Shown here: positions 8,511 to 17,906 of the stretch, piece by piece
Numbering within the stretch: the stretch's first letter is position 1
How the letters are laid out: every line of letters begins with the position of its first letter
Assembly: GCA_947380905.1 (NCBI GenBank)
Contig: CANCSS010000003.1
Coordinates: 57,275-121,274 of the forward strand
Source of the DNA: Chitinophagaceae bacterium
GTDB lineage: Bacteria > Bacteroidota > Bacteroidia > Chitinophagales > Chitinophagaceae
Reading direction: 5' to 3'
DNA length: 64,000 nucleotides
Made by a program: the position numbers and the translations under genes
Notes under the pieces: generated by a model
What the model saw: the letters and a program-made list of their open reading frames with translations, nothing else
Databases searched by the model: none
What the model was told of the DNA's origin: nothing

Positions 8511-9747
8511 TTCAAAAAAATACCCTTGGATTTTGGTGGGGCTTTTATGGGTCGTAGCCTTATTAAACTACATGGACCGTCAGATGTTGTCAACCATGAA
8601 ACCTGCGATGCAAATTGACATTCATGAATTACAATCTGCAACTAATTTTGGTTATTTAATGGCTATATTTTTATGGATATATGGCATCATGAGTCCCGTA
8701 TCAGGTATGATTGGCGATAAACTTAATAGAAAGTGGTTGATCATTGTAAGTTTATTTATTTGGAGCGCTGTTACATTTACAATGGGATATGCCACTAGCT
8801 TTTCACAATTGTATTGGTTAAGGGCTTTTATGGGTTTTAGTGAAGCTTTGTATATGCCTGCGGGTTTGTCTTTGATCTCAGATTACCATACTACTAAAAC
8901 AAGATCTTTGGCCATTGGGATTCATATGTCTGGAATATATATGGGACAAGCATTGGGCGGGTTTGGAGCCACTTTAGCCACTCAATTTTCATGGCAGCAA
9001 GCTTTTCATGCATTTGGTTTTATTGGTATGGCCTATTCCCTGGTGTTAATTCTATTTTTGAAAGATGAAATAAGAGGCGCTAATAATAAAATTAATGTAA
9101 AAGAAGTAGCCCCTTTATATTCTTTTTCTTCCTTGTTAAAAGGATTAGGTTTATTGTTGTCCAATATTTCATTTTGGATCCTACTTATGTATTTTGCGGT
9201 ACCCAGTTTGCCTGGCTGGGGCGTTAAAAATTGGTTGCCTACTTTATATGCACAAAATTTAGGAATAGAAATGAGCCTTGCAGGACCTATGGCCACCATT
9301 ACCCTTGCAGGAGCTTCCTTGATAGGCGTTTTATTTGGCGGTATATTATCTGATAAGTGGGCGCAGAAAAATTTACGTGGCAGAATATATACCAGTGCCA
9401 TTGGGTTGGCTTTAACCGTACCTGCCTTGTTTTTAATTAGCTATGGTCATTCATTGGGGTCATTAGTGAGTGCTTCTTTTTGTTTTGGTTTTGGGTATGG
9501 CATGTTTGATACCAACAATATGCCTATCTTATGTCAGTTTGTTTCGTCAAAACACAGAGCAACCGCTTATGGTTTGATGAATTTGGTAGGCGTTTTTTCG
9601 GGAGCCATTATTACCAATGTTTTAGGCAAGTCTAATGACAAAGGAAATATGAGTCAAGATTTTTTTTATCTGGCTTTAATAGTGGCAGCGGCTTTGCTCA
9701 TCCAGCTTAGTTTTTTACGCCCCAAAACCATGGACTATATTGATTAA
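8503..9747 (+). CDS. MFS transporter, probable sialic acid importer
   Basis: 414 residues with about 12 hydrophobic segments, the MFS superfamily and closest in style to the anion:cation symporter group. N-terminal NYMDRQMLSTMKP is the typical TM1 motif and GDKLNRKW/SDKWAQKN are the loop 2-3 and 8-9 motifs. Placement between nanM and a secreted sialidase points to uptake of N-acetylneuraminate or a derivative over the inner membrane. It starts inside the end of nanM. Substrate is inferred from context. Confidence 0.75.
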   Translation: MNNSKKYPWILVGLLWVVALLNYMDRQMLSTMKPAMQIDIHELQSATNFGYLMAIFLWIYGIMSPVSGMIGDKLNRKWLIIVSLFIWSAVTFTMGYATSFSQLYWLRAFMGFSEALYMPAGLSLISDYHTTKTRSLAIGIHMSGIYMGQALGGFGATLATQFSWQQAFHAFGFIGMAYSLVLILFLKDEIRGANNKINVKEVAPLYSFSSLLKGLGLLLSNISFWILLMYFAVPSLPGWGVKNWLPTLYAQNLGIEMSLAGPMATITLAGASLIGVLFGGILSDKWAQKNLRGRIYTSAIGLALTVPALFLISYGHSLGSLVSASFCFGFGYGMFDTNNMPILCQFVSSKHRATAYGLMNLVGVFSGAIITNVLGKSNDKGNMSQDFFYLALIVAAALLIQLSFLRPKTMDYID

Positions 9748-9772
9748 AAAATTATTTTATAAATTACATACT

Positions 9773-10951
9773 ATGAAAAAATCAATACTTCTTTTTGTGG
9801 CCCATTTATGGCTCTCTGCTTTTGTGTTTGCGCAGGTGGATAAAGTACCTGTTTTTATTTCAGGTACGGATGGGTATAAAAGTTTTCGTATTCCTGCCAT
9901 TATTAAATTACCCAACGAAGATTTATTGGCTTTTTGTGAAGGCAGAGTGAATTCGTCCAGTGATTTTGGTAATATTGATATTGTAATGAAACGCAGCAGT
10001 GACCAGGGAAAAAGCTGGTCTCCAATAGTAATTTTAGCCAACTACGACTCCTTGCAAGCGGGCAATCCTGCACCAGTAGTAGATTTGACTGATCCTACTT
10101 ATCCACAAGGGAAAATATTTTTATTTTATAATACAGGAAATAATTTTGAAGGGGAAGTTAGAAAAGGTTTAGGTGTGAGAGAGGTATGGTACATTACATC
10201 TACTGACAATGGGTTAACATGGAGTGAAGGAGTAAACATTACGATGCAAACACATCGCCCCAATCAAGCAAAAGTGAATCCTTTGTATCATTTTAAAGAG
10301 GATTGGAGATCTTACGCCAATACACCAGGCCATGCATTACAAATTTCCACTGGGCTGTATCAAGGTAGAATTTATGTGCCAGCCAATCATTCTAGTGGCC
10401 AACCTAAAAATCATTTTGAAGAGTACAATGCTCATGCTTTTTATTCGGACGATCATGGGCAAACATTTAAGTTAAGTGAATCGGTAAATGTGCCTGGCAG
10501 CAATGAGTCTACTGCAGCAGAAATTTCTAATAGTGGTATTTTGTTAAATGCAAGAAATCAACAAGGCGATATCAAGCATAGATTGATTGCTATTAGCCAT
10601 AATGGGGGCGCACTTTGGGATACCACTTATTTTGACAAAAACCTTCCAGATCCAGTTTGCGAAGGAAGCATTTTAAACATTGGCGTTAAAAATAAAAAAC
10701 AAGTACTTGCATTTAGCAATGCAGCAGATGCTAAAAATAGAAACAACTTAACCCTTCGTATTAGTTTTGATGAAGGCATTACTTGGGCTAAAAATATAGT
10801 AGTTGATTGTACTTCAGATCCAAAATCAATGACCAATAATTCGGCTTATTCAGATCTTGTGTTAATGAATAAAAATAATATTGGCATTTTATACGAAAAG
10901 GACGATTATTCAAAAATCGTTTTTACGATTGTCAATTGGGTGAAGCAGTAA
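9773..10951 (+). CDS. exo-alpha-sialidase (GH33), secreted
   Basis: 392 residues from the ATG at 9773; the track start at 9740 is a TTG inside the MFS gene, and the ATG is followed at once by a signal peptide ending FVFAQ. GH33 hallmarks: FRIP with Arg-39 of the arginine triad, five Asp-box-like turns (SSDQGKSW, STDNGLTW, SDDHGQTF, SHNGGALW, SFDEGITW), Glu in NESTAAEI, LNARNQ, and the late Tyr in LYEKDD. It would release terminal sialic acid from glycans in the periplasm or at the cell surface, feeding the genes upstream. Its stop lies 2 bases from the stop of the convergent DUF1501 gene. Confidence 0.9.
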   Translation: MKKSILLFVAHLWLSAFVFAQVDKVPVFISGTDGYKSFRIPAIIKLPNEDLLAFCEGRVNSSSDFGNIDIVMKRSSDQGKSWSPIVILANYDSLQAGNPAPVVDLTDPTYPQGKIFLFYNTGNNFEGEVRKGLGVREVWYITSTDNGLTWSEGVNITMQTHRPNQAKVNPLYHFKEDWRSYANTPGHALQISTGLYQGRIYVPANHSSGQPKNHFEEYNAHAFYSDDHGQTFKLSESVNVPGSNESTAAEISNSGILLNARNQQGDIKHRLIAISHNGGALWDTTYFDKNLPDPVCEGSILNIGVKNKKQVLAFSNAADAKNRNNLTLRISFDEGITWAKNIVVDCTSDPKSMTNNSAYSDLVLMNKNNIGILYEKDDYSKIVFTIVNWVKQ

Positions 10952-10953
10952 TC

Positions 10954-12429
10954 TTAGGCTAAGATATCTTTGACCACATTTCCAGATACATCTGTCAATC
11001 GGAAACGTCTTCCTTGGTATTTGTAAACTAATTTTTCATGATTGAGGCCCATGATATCTAATAGAGTAGCTTGAAAATCATGCACATGAACTGGATTCTT
11101 TATGATATTGTAACTGAATTCATCGGTTGCGCCATAGGTTATTCCTGGTTTCACACCAGCTCCTGCCATCCACATAGTAAAGCAACGAGGATGATGGTCT
11201 CTACCATAATTGTCTTTATCTAATTTGCCTTGAGAGTAAACAGTTCTTCCAAACTCACCTCCCCAAATAACCAAAGTATCTTCCAGCATGCCTCTTCTTT
11301 TTAAGTCCATGATTAATGCGGCCGTGGGTTGATCTGTTTGTTTGCATTGTTGCTTCATGCCTTGTGGCAATGATCCATGATGATCCCAGCCTTGGTGGTA
11401 CAATTGAACAAAGCGAACATCTTTTTCTAATAATTTTCTAGCCAAAATACAATTGGCTGCATAAGTACCTTTGTCTTTGCTTTCTGGGCCATACAATTCA
11501 AATACTTCCTCTGTTTCATTAGAAGTGTCCATTACATCTGGTACAGAGGTTTGCATTCTAAAAGCCAATTCATATTGTGACATTCTTGCTTCTACTTCTG
11601 GATCTCCCCAAACATCATTTTGCAATTCATTTAACTTATTTAAATAATTGAGCATCTCTTTTCGGTCTTTTCCATCGTATCCTTCGGGGTTGTTTAAAAA
11701 TAAAACAGGATCATTGCCCGATCTAAATTGAACCCCTTGGTGTTGCGATGGTAAAAATCCATTGCCCCACAACCTGGCATACAAAGGTTGGTCTCTTGAT
11801 GCATTTTTTGAAACCAATACAATAAAGGAAGGCAAATTTTTATTTTCAGAACCCAATCCATAGCTTAACCATGAACCAATCGATGGGCGACCTGGCAGTT
11901 GATGACCAGTTTGGAAAAAAGTAAGTGCGGGATCGTGATTGATTTGTTCGGTATACATCGATTTGATGATGCACAATTCATCTACTACTTCTGCTGTATA
12001 AGGCAATAAGTCACTTACCCAGGTTTTACTTTTCCCATATTGTTTAAAATTAGCAAAAGAAGGTGCAATAGGAAGTATCGCTTGATTCGCACTCATGCCT
12101 GTGAGTCTTTGTCCGTTTCTTACCGATTCTGGAAGCCCTTGCCCCAACATGGAACTGAGCATGGGTTTGTAATCAAATGTTTCAAATTGTGATGGGCCTC
12201 CACTCATAAATAAGTACAGCACTCGTTTTGCTTTGGGGGCGATGGTGGGCAAGGCTTCTAAAATTTGTTCTTCAAAAGTTTTACTCGAGATGCTGCCACT
12301 TAATAAAGTACCCAATGCCAAAGCGCCTAAACCACCTGCAGTCTTTTTTAAGAAATCCCTTCTTTCTAAACTTTTATTCAATTGCTCGAAATCGGGATGT
12401 TGTATTTTAAAATCTGGTTCGTGTCCCAT
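10954..12429 (-). CDS. DUF1501 family secreted protein
   Basis: 491 residues, last gene of the minus-strand operon. The N-terminus has a twin-arginine-like ERRDFLKKTAGGLGALALG signal, suggesting Tat export. The body is the DUF1501 domain, related to alkaline-phosphatase/sulfatase folds: SGGPSQFETFDYKP, PSIGSWLSYGLG, YHQGWDHHGSLP, WGGEFGRT and GRDHHPRCFTMW are conserved landmarks. No enzymatic activity is established for the family. It is nearly always paired with DUF1553/DUF1549 proteins, as here (5-base gap), where carbohydrate breakdown has been proposed. Confidence 0.88.
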   Translation of the reverse strand: MGHEPDFKIQHPDFEQLNKSLERRDFLKKTAGGLGALALGTLLSGSISSKTFEEQILEALPTIAPKAKRVLYLFMSGGPSQFETFDYKPMLSSMLGQGLPESVRNGQRLTGMSANQAILPIAPSFANFKQYGKSKTWVSDLLPYTAEVVDELCIIKSMYTEQINHDPALTFFQTGHQLPGRPSIGSWLSYGLGSENKNLPSFIVLVSKNASRDQPLYARLWGNGFLPSQHQGVQFRSGNDPVLFLNNPEGYDGKDRKEMLNYLNKLNELQNDVWGDPEVEARMSQYELAFRMQTSVPDVMDTSNETEEVFELYGPESKDKGTYAANCILARKLLEKDVRFVQLYHQGWDHHGSLPQGMKQQCKQTDQPTAALIMDLKRRGMLEDTLVIWGGEFGRTVYSQGKLDKDNYGRDHHPRCFTMWMAGAGVKPGITYGATDEFSYNIIKNPVHVHDFQATLLDIMGLNHEKLVYKYQGRRFRLTDVSGNVVKDILA

Positions 12430-12433
12430 AGTA

Positions 12434-15400
12434 TTATCTTTTTGTTATAGTGGCGTCTGAATTTAAAATGGTACTTGCTACCACCGTATTTGCTGCCACC
12501 AAGGAAGCGTCTAATGTTTTATTTATTTTATAAATCCCCGCATTCAACCAACCTTTAATTTTACTTGGGTTGGATTTGAACTTGTTGTATTCGTTTAGTT
12601 GTAAAGCGGTGAGCAATGCCATTTCTTTTGAGTTGGGAGTGGTTCCTGTTAACTTCCTATAGACATCATTGATGGCAGTTTGAATATTGGTCTGCTTACT
12701 CATTTCTTCCCCCATTATTTTTGCTGCTTCAATAAAAGTTGGGTCATTTAAAGTTACTAAGGCTTGCAAAGGGGTATTGGTGGATTGTCTGCGCACCACA
12801 CAGGAAGCTCTTGAAGGTCCATCAAAATTGGCCAGGGTTGGATTAGGCACTGTTCGTTTAAGTAGGATGTACATGCTTCTTCTGTATATTTCATCGGTAC
12901 TGTCTTGCACATAGTTGGTATTATTAATTTCCCACAATCCTTCTGGCTGGTAAGGGTAAAAACTTTTACCTCCAATTTTTTTATTTAATATACCACAAGC
13001 AGTCAATGCATTGTCCCGAATCATTTCAGAGGTCAATCTATTCACTGGGCCTCTTGCTAGTAATCTATTTTCAGGATCTTTTTCTTTCGCTAGCAAACTT
13101 GCTTTAGAATCCTGTTGATAGGTGGCAGACATGACTATTAACTTATTCATTTTTTTGACATCCCAACCACTTTCTCTAAATTCAATAGCCAGCCAATCCA
13201 ATAAATCTAAATGACTTGGTACTTCTCCTTGATTTCCAAAATTCTCTGCTGTCTTTACAATACCATTACCAAAGAAATTTTGCCATAGATGATTTACGGC
13301 TACTCTTGCCGTTAAAGGGTTGCGATCATCGGTCAGCCATTGTGCTAAACCATATCTATTTTTTGGCAGCTGGCTGGGGAAGGGGAATATTCTCTCTGGG
13401 GTATTGGGAAATACTTCCTTTGATGGGGCGTCGTACTGCCCTCTACTTAATAAAAAGGTTTTCTTTGGCTTAGACATTTCCTGCATCACCATTAATTCTT
13501 TTATGTTTTCAGTGGAATCAGAAAACATTTTTCTATTTGATTGCAGAGCGCTTCGGGCTTCTATAATTTTGGCGTCAATGGCAGATATATAATATTCTTT
13601 TAAAATAGCAATATCCTCTTTGGTCAATTGTTTTGAGGATTTTTGAGTGATTTCATTCCAGTTGGTTTTTTTGGCTAAAATTTTAATCTCAAAAGGGGTT
13701 AAAACTCTATTGTAAACAGCTATGTCATCTATTTTACCATCTTTAAAACCCAACCCTCGGTACCAGGCACCAAATTGTAAAGCGGGCTCGTCTTTATTAA
13801 AAAATACAATGTCCTTGAACAATTGATCCATCTCAATCTCCATGGCGAAAGGAGCACCATCTATAAATAAGTTGAATCCTTTGGCTTCAGAGGAGCCATC
13901 ATAGGTCATGGTAAGTTGAATCCATTGATTTCTTGGTACGTCTGTCACAGCCAATTTGGTAATTGCATTAGAGGGAGCCGTGTGTGCCATGGTCATTTCA
14001 AGTTTGCCATGATTCATGGATAAATTGTATCCTTTGAAATTATACAATCTTTCTGCATTGCTTTTGTGAAAAATCACACCCTCTTTCATTTCTTTTGGGA
14101 TATTTAACCAAACCCCAATCGTAAAAGGATCTGATTTTCTAAACACACCCATCCCTTTTAAATCTAAATAGGCATCCCCATTTAAGACCAGGTGTTGACC
14201 CGTGTTATTTTTTTCAAAAACGGGCTTTTCTTTTTTAGTATCCCAGTCTTGTCTCATGATGGCTTTATTGCTATCAGGCACACTATTATTTAATGAGTCT
14301 TCAAAATTATAATACCCTTGTAAAAAAGCTTTTGGTAAGTTATTGTCTTGGATAGATTTGTATTTTTCTTCCCTTAACCAATTTGTAAAATCATCGGCAG
14401 ACTTATTTATCTTTTCTTGTAATAGTGTTTCTTTTTCTTTGATTCTAGACTTAATATATTGAATGGTTTTTTCTTCGTCTTTGGTTGGCAATAATAAAGT
14501 AGGGGTGGGCATGTCATCGTTCCAAGAGATTTGTCCTGCTTCTTTTACGTTGTTAAAAAAACTATACAGCTGGTAATAATTTTCTTGAGATACTGGATCG
14601 TATTTGTGGTCGTGACATCTTGCACAACCCACTGAAATAGACAAGAACGCTTCCCCAAAGGTATTGGTTCGATCCATTACATATTCGGTTTGAAATTCTG
14701 ATTCAATAATACCCCCTTCCATGTTTTGTGGATGGTTTCTATTAAATGCGGTGGCGATAATCATTTCCTTAGTAGGCGATGGCATCAGATCTCCTGCTAA
14801 TTGATACTGAATAAAATTTTTGTAGGATAAATTTTCATTGAATGAATGAATCACCCAATCACGATACACCGACATATCCCTAGTTCTATCCACTGTATAA
14901 CCATAAGAATCTGCAAAGCGAGCTAGGTCAAGCCACTGTGTAGCCATTTTTTCTCCGTAGTGGGGAGATTTCATTAACCTATCCACTTGTTTTTCATACG
15001 CGTTTGCACTTTTATCATTTATAAATGCATCTAATTCTTCAAGGGTAGGGGGCAAGCCAGTTAAGTCTAAGGAAACGCGTCTTAATAAAATTTCTTTTGC
15101 TGCAGTGGGAGATGGTTGAAGCCCCTCTTGTTGAATTTTACTAAAAACAAAATTATCAATAGGGTTATTTACAGTTAAGTTGTAAATCATAGGAACTGCC
15201 TTTTTTACAGGAGCAGCAAATGCCCAATGAGGCTTGTATACGGCGCCACTTTCTATCCATTTAACAAGTATGGCTTTTTCCTTTGCGCTCAGGCTTAAAT
15301 GTGATGTAGGTTCTGGCATCATAAAATCCGGATCTGTGGAGAGGATGCGGTGAAATAGTTCACTTTTATTTACATCTCCAGGAGAGATAGCCACTTTGCC

Positions 15401-15649
15401 TGGACTTTCTTTAAGTGGTGCATAGGCGGAATCGGCTATATCTAATCTTAGTCCTGCTTTTTGCTTGGTAATATCTGGTCCATGACAAGCATAGCATTTG
15501 TCGGATAAAATGGGTTTTACATGTTCGTTGTAGTCGATGACCGAAGGAAGTTCTTTATAAGCAGCGGCCACATCTGCTGGGAGTTTCGAGCCCGAATTAA
15601 ATGCAAAAAGGAATAAAATAAAACCAAGTATTAAATAGTATTTTTTCAT
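12434..15649 (-). CDS. PSCyt1-DUF1549-LamG-DUF1553 secreted cytochrome-like protein
   Basis: 1071 residues with an N-terminal signal or anchor. Order: Planctomycete-type cytochrome domain with heme motif CYACH at residues 52-56; DUF1549 with a second CARCH motif in SVGCARCHDHKYDP; a concanavalin/LamG-like domain around 460-680 (QWIQLTMTYDGSSE, KIDDIAVYNRVL); DUF1553 in the C-terminal third (NHLWQNFFGNGIV, RRSMYILLKRT). This is the standard architecture of planctomycete-rich proteins found in some Bacteroidota. The LamG fold suggests glycan binding. It overlaps the upstream gene by 4 bases and is followed by DUF1501. Confidence 0.88.
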   Translation of the reverse strand: MKKYYLILGFILFLFAFNSGSKLPADVAAAYKELPSVIDYNEHVKPILSDKCYACHGPDITKQKAGLRLDIADSAYAPLKESPGKVAISPGDVNKSELFHRILSTDPDFMMPEPTSHLSLSAKEKAILVKWIESGAVYKPHWAFAAPVKKAVPMIYNLTVNNPIDNFVFSKIQQEGLQPSPTAAKEILLRRVSLDLTGLPPTLEELDAFINDKSANAYEKQVDRLMKSPHYGEKMATQWLDLARFADSYGYTVDRTRDMSVYRDWVIHSFNENLSYKNFIQYQLAGDLMPSPTKEMIIATAFNRNHPQNMEGGIIESEFQTEYVMDRTNTFGEAFLSISVGCARCHDHKYDPVSQENYYQLYSFFNNVKEAGQISWNDDMPTPTLLLPTKDEEKTIQYIKSRIKEKETLLQEKINKSADDFTNWLREEKYKSIQDNNLPKAFLQGYYNFEDSLNNSVPDSNKAIMRQDWDTKKEKPVFEKNNTGQHLVLNGDAYLDLKGMGVFRKSDPFTIGVWLNIPKEMKEGVIFHKSNAERLYNFKGYNLSMNHGKLEMTMAHTAPSNAITKLAVTDVPRNQWIQLTMTYDGSSEAKGFNLFIDGAPFAMEIEMDQLFKDIVFFNKDEPALQFGAWYRGLGFKDGKIDDIAVYNRVLTPFEIKILAKKTNWNEITQKSSKQLTKEDIAILKEYYISAIDAKIIEARSALQSNRKMFSDSTENIKELMVMQEMSKPKKTFLLSRGQYDAPSKEVFPNTPERIFPFPSQLPKNRYGLAQWLTDDRNPLTARVAVNHLWQNFFGNGIVKTAENFGNQGEVPSHLDLLDWLAIEFRESGWDVKKMNKLIVMSATYQQDSKASLLAKEKDPENRLLARGPVNRLTSEMIRDNALTACGILNKKIGGKSFYPYQPEGLWEINNTNYVQDSTDEIYRRSMYILLKRTVPNPTLANFDGPSRASCVVRRQSTNTPLQALVTLNDPTFIEAAKIMGEEMSKQTNIQTAINDVYRKLTGTTPNSKEMALLTALQLNEYNKFKSNPSKIKGWLNAGIYKINKTLDASLVAANTVVASTILNSDATITKR

Positions 15650-17034
15650 TTTTGTTGAAATTTAAAGTCCCCCATATCAATTTTGACATGGGGCTTTATT
15701 TTTACAAAATTAGCTACTCCCGCTTTGGTTACTTTCGTTTTCCATAAATAAAGTACGGATAAATTTTTAAACAATGCCAATTGTTGTAAACTTTCATCTG
15801 TAATATTGGTTCCATACAAGTTAAGTTGCTCTAATTTAGGTAGTTGTTGAAGATAGGCCATGGACTGGTCTGTAATGGCAGTGTTTTCTAAGTTCAATCG
15901 TGTGATATTTTTAAATCCAGCTATAACTTGAATCTCGTTGTCTTTGATGGGTAGGTTAGATAATTTTAAGACCGTTAATTGAGGTTCAATCATTTTTAAA
16001 TCTACAATGTCTTTGATATTTAAAGGGACAGCATTTACAAAATTTGCCATGATCCAATTGGAGCTTTCTCCCATATTGGTTAATAGAATATTTTTATTTT
16101 TAAAATATTCAAGGGTTTCATTTTTTACAGGACCAGGCATATTGCTGACGGATGTAGTTGGTAAACTTAACTTATTTTCTTTTTTAGGGCTTGCTACACC
16201 AACAGTAGCTGTTTTTAAATCGGGTTGAATATTTTTTATCGTATCTATTTGGTCATCAAAAGAAGCGCCGTTTAAAATCCATTTTTTAATCGTATTTATT
16301 TCTTGCGCTGTTAGTTGATGCTTTCCTTTGGGGGGCATGTGCTTGTCGTCCTCTAAAGGCAAAATTAAATTGGCGTACATTTTACTTTTTAAAGGATTTC
16401 CTGCAAGTAATGCAATGCCATCTTTTCCGCCTTTTTTTATAAAGGATTCACTGTCTAATCGCAATCTACCTTTTTGTTTTAAGGAACCGTGACAGTTGTA
16501 ACAGCGTATTTCAAGTAGGGGTTTGATTTCTTCTTTATAAAAATTGTGTCTAATTATTTTAATGGAGTCTTTGCCGTTAACTACAGTTTGTATTGTATTT
16601 GTAACAGGAGCTTTTTCTTTATTTGCTTGGGTAGTTGTATTATTTTTATCAGAACCTATCAGATAATTTTCGCCATGTGTTAAAGTGGATCCGAAATGCC
16701 CAGTAAAAATTAAAAACACAAACAATAAAGTAGCTAGTATTTTTTTATATTTTTTTAAGAAATAAACAGACCATCCAATGCATGCGGTTGCAATGCCAAT
16801 CCATTGATGTTTTTGTAAAATCAATTCGTCATACGCTCCAGATTGAGCCAAAAGCCATCCTGTGATACAAGCTACTGTCGCACCTATGCTTCCCAATAAT
16901 AAAGCCAATGAAATAACGGAATCAAATTTTGTAGCGTTTTGGCCTTGAAAGAGCATTAAAAAAACGCCTAGTAACAATATGCCAATAGGCATATGTACAA
17001 TAACCGGGTGCAAGTGACCAATAAATTGCATCAT
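15646..17034 (-). CDS. DUF2231 membrane protein with PSCyt1 heme domain and leucine-rich repeats
   Basis: 462 residues, first gene of the operon. Residues 1-120 form about four membrane segments with the DUF2231 signature (HLHPVIVHMPIGILLLGV). A linker leads to a PSCyt1 domain with CYNCH and the RLRLDS strand, and the C-terminal 150 residues are leucine-rich repeats (LTVLKLSNLP, ITRLNLENTA, LEQLNLYGTN, LSVLYLWKTK). It probably anchors the exported DUF1553/DUF1501 partners and carries electrons; that role is inference. A 12-bp inverted repeat sits just upstream. Confidence 0.82.
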   Translation of the reverse strand: MMQFIGHLHPVIVHMPIGILLLGVFLMLFQGQNATKFDSVISLALLLGSIGATVACITGWLLAQSGAYDELILQKHQWIGIATACIGWSVYFLKKYKKILATLLFVFLIFTGHFGSTLTHGENYLIGSDKNNTTTQANKEKAPVTNTIQTVVNGKDSIKIIRHNFYKEEIKPLLEIRCYNCHGSLKQKGRLRLDSESFIKKGGKDGIALLAGNPLKSKMYANLILPLEDDKHMPPKGKHQLTAQEINTIKKWILNGASFDDQIDTIKNIQPDLKTATVGVASPKKENKLSLPTTSVSNMPGPVKNETLEYFKNKNILLTNMGESSNWIMANFVNAVPLNIKDIVDLKMIEPQLTVLKLSNLPIKDNEIQVIAGFKNITRLNLENTAITDQSMAYLQQLPKLEQLNLYGTNITDESLQQLALFKNLSVLYLWKTKVTKAGVANFVKIKPHVKIDMGDFKFQQK

Positions 17035-17049
17035 TATAAAATAGATAGA

Positions 17050-17099
17050 AATTAATAGCTAGCTAGAAGCAAATTAGCTATTAATTGTAGCATTTCAAA
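17050..17099 (-). promoter_or_regulatory. 12-bp inverted repeat over the promoter of the DUF1501/DUF1553 operon
   Basis: AATTAATAGCTA (17050-17061) and TAGCTATTAATT (17075-17086) are perfect complements separated by 13 bases. Reading the minus strand, TTTG (17096-17099) is followed after 19 bases by TAATTTG (17070-17076), a -7 element one base short of TAnnTTTG. The dyad covers that -7 element and lies 16-52 bases upstream of the operon start. No T-run follows, so an operator is more likely than a terminator. Confidence 0.55.
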
Positions 17100-17146
17100 G
17101 TTTTATAATGGGAGCCGTTTTGAGTGTAATTCGACCCTGTAATACA

Positions 17147-17599
17147 CTATACCCCGATTAATTTTTTCCTAAATTTTATATAATCTTGTTTGGCCTTTTT
17201 AACAAAGGTGGCCTCTGATGTGGAATGCATGTAAATATAAGACAACTTAGTTTTATCAATTGGCTTTACCACTACCTGGTTGCGATAGTAGGTTACTGAA
17301 AAATCTATAATCTTAGCCATAATTTCTATGGTACTAATTCCTTTATCTGTTAAAGTATATAAAAATACTTTCTTGTTGGTGGGGTGATTTCTTTTTTCAA
17401 TGAGTCCGTCTGCAGCTAAAGTTTTTAATCTTTCTGCTAAAACTTTAGTAGCGATTCTTTCTTTCATATCATGAAGCTCTCCATAAGTATGTTTGTGACG
17501 GAAAAGCATATGTCTAATAATAAGAAGTGTCCATTTATCGCCAATCACATCGATGCCTGTTGTAATGGGGCAATGGGATCTTAAATTTGAATTGTTCAT
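17147..17599 (-). CDS. HxlR family transcriptional regulator
   Basis: 150 residues from the ATG at 17599 (MNNSNLRSHCPI); the longer ORF start adds 16 residues that precede the normal family N-terminus. The winged-helix core is plain: CPITTGIDVIGDKWTLLIIRHML, then the YGELHDM and IATKVLAERLKTLAADGLI recognition region and a YTLTDKG wing. An early Cys matches the redox/aldehyde-sensing Cys of some HxlR/HypR proteins. It lies directly upstream of, and on the same strand as, the DUF2231-DUF1553-DUF1501 operon, whose promoter carries a 12-bp dyad, making that operon a plausible target. Confidence 0.85.
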   Translation of the reverse strand: MNNSNLRSHCPITTGIDVIGDKWTLLIIRHMLFRHKHTYGELHDMKERIATKVLAERLKTLAADGLIEKRNHPTNKKVFLYTLTDKGISTIEIMAKIIDFSVTYYRNQVVVKPIDKTKLSYIYMHSTSEATFVKKAKQDYIKFRKKLIGV

Positions 17600-17906
17600 G
17601 CTATTGGTTTTAATTTGTAAAACTTGAATGCAAGGTACTATATCCAACTTAAATTTATCTTAATTTTCCTATTTGATTTTGCACAGTTCTTAATAACAAG
17701 TTCCATTTTTTATTTCGTTGAAGCAATGGGAAATTTAAGTGATATTGCTTTAACAAAAGCTGAAGAATGTCATTTATATTTAATTCATTCTTAGTAGGTT
17801 AGTTATACTTAAGAGGCCACTAAGAACTAGTGGCCTCTTGAGGGGTAGAGCTTTATCATAGAATGATTAAACACTATATACTATTGTTCGAATAAATGCT
17901 ACTATC
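17600..17906. other. spacer upstream of the HxlR gene
   Basis: About 300 bases without an ORF. The only clear structure is the perfect hairpin at 17811-17839. The remainder is AT-rich sequence that should hold the HxlR promoter on the minus strand; I could not find a convincing TTTG/TAnnTTTG pair. Confidence 0.4.
17811..17839 (-). terminator. perfect 12-bp hairpin after the duplicated-domain secreted protein gene
   Basis: AAGAGGCCACTA-AGAAC-TAGTGGCCTCTT forms 12 perfect pairs with a 5-base loop, about 70 bases beyond the stop of the 17907-18656 gene. The stem is GC-rich at its centre but no T-run follows on either strand, so it may be a terminator lacking the usual tail, an RNA-stability hairpin or a protein-binding dyad. 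Confidence 0.5.
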
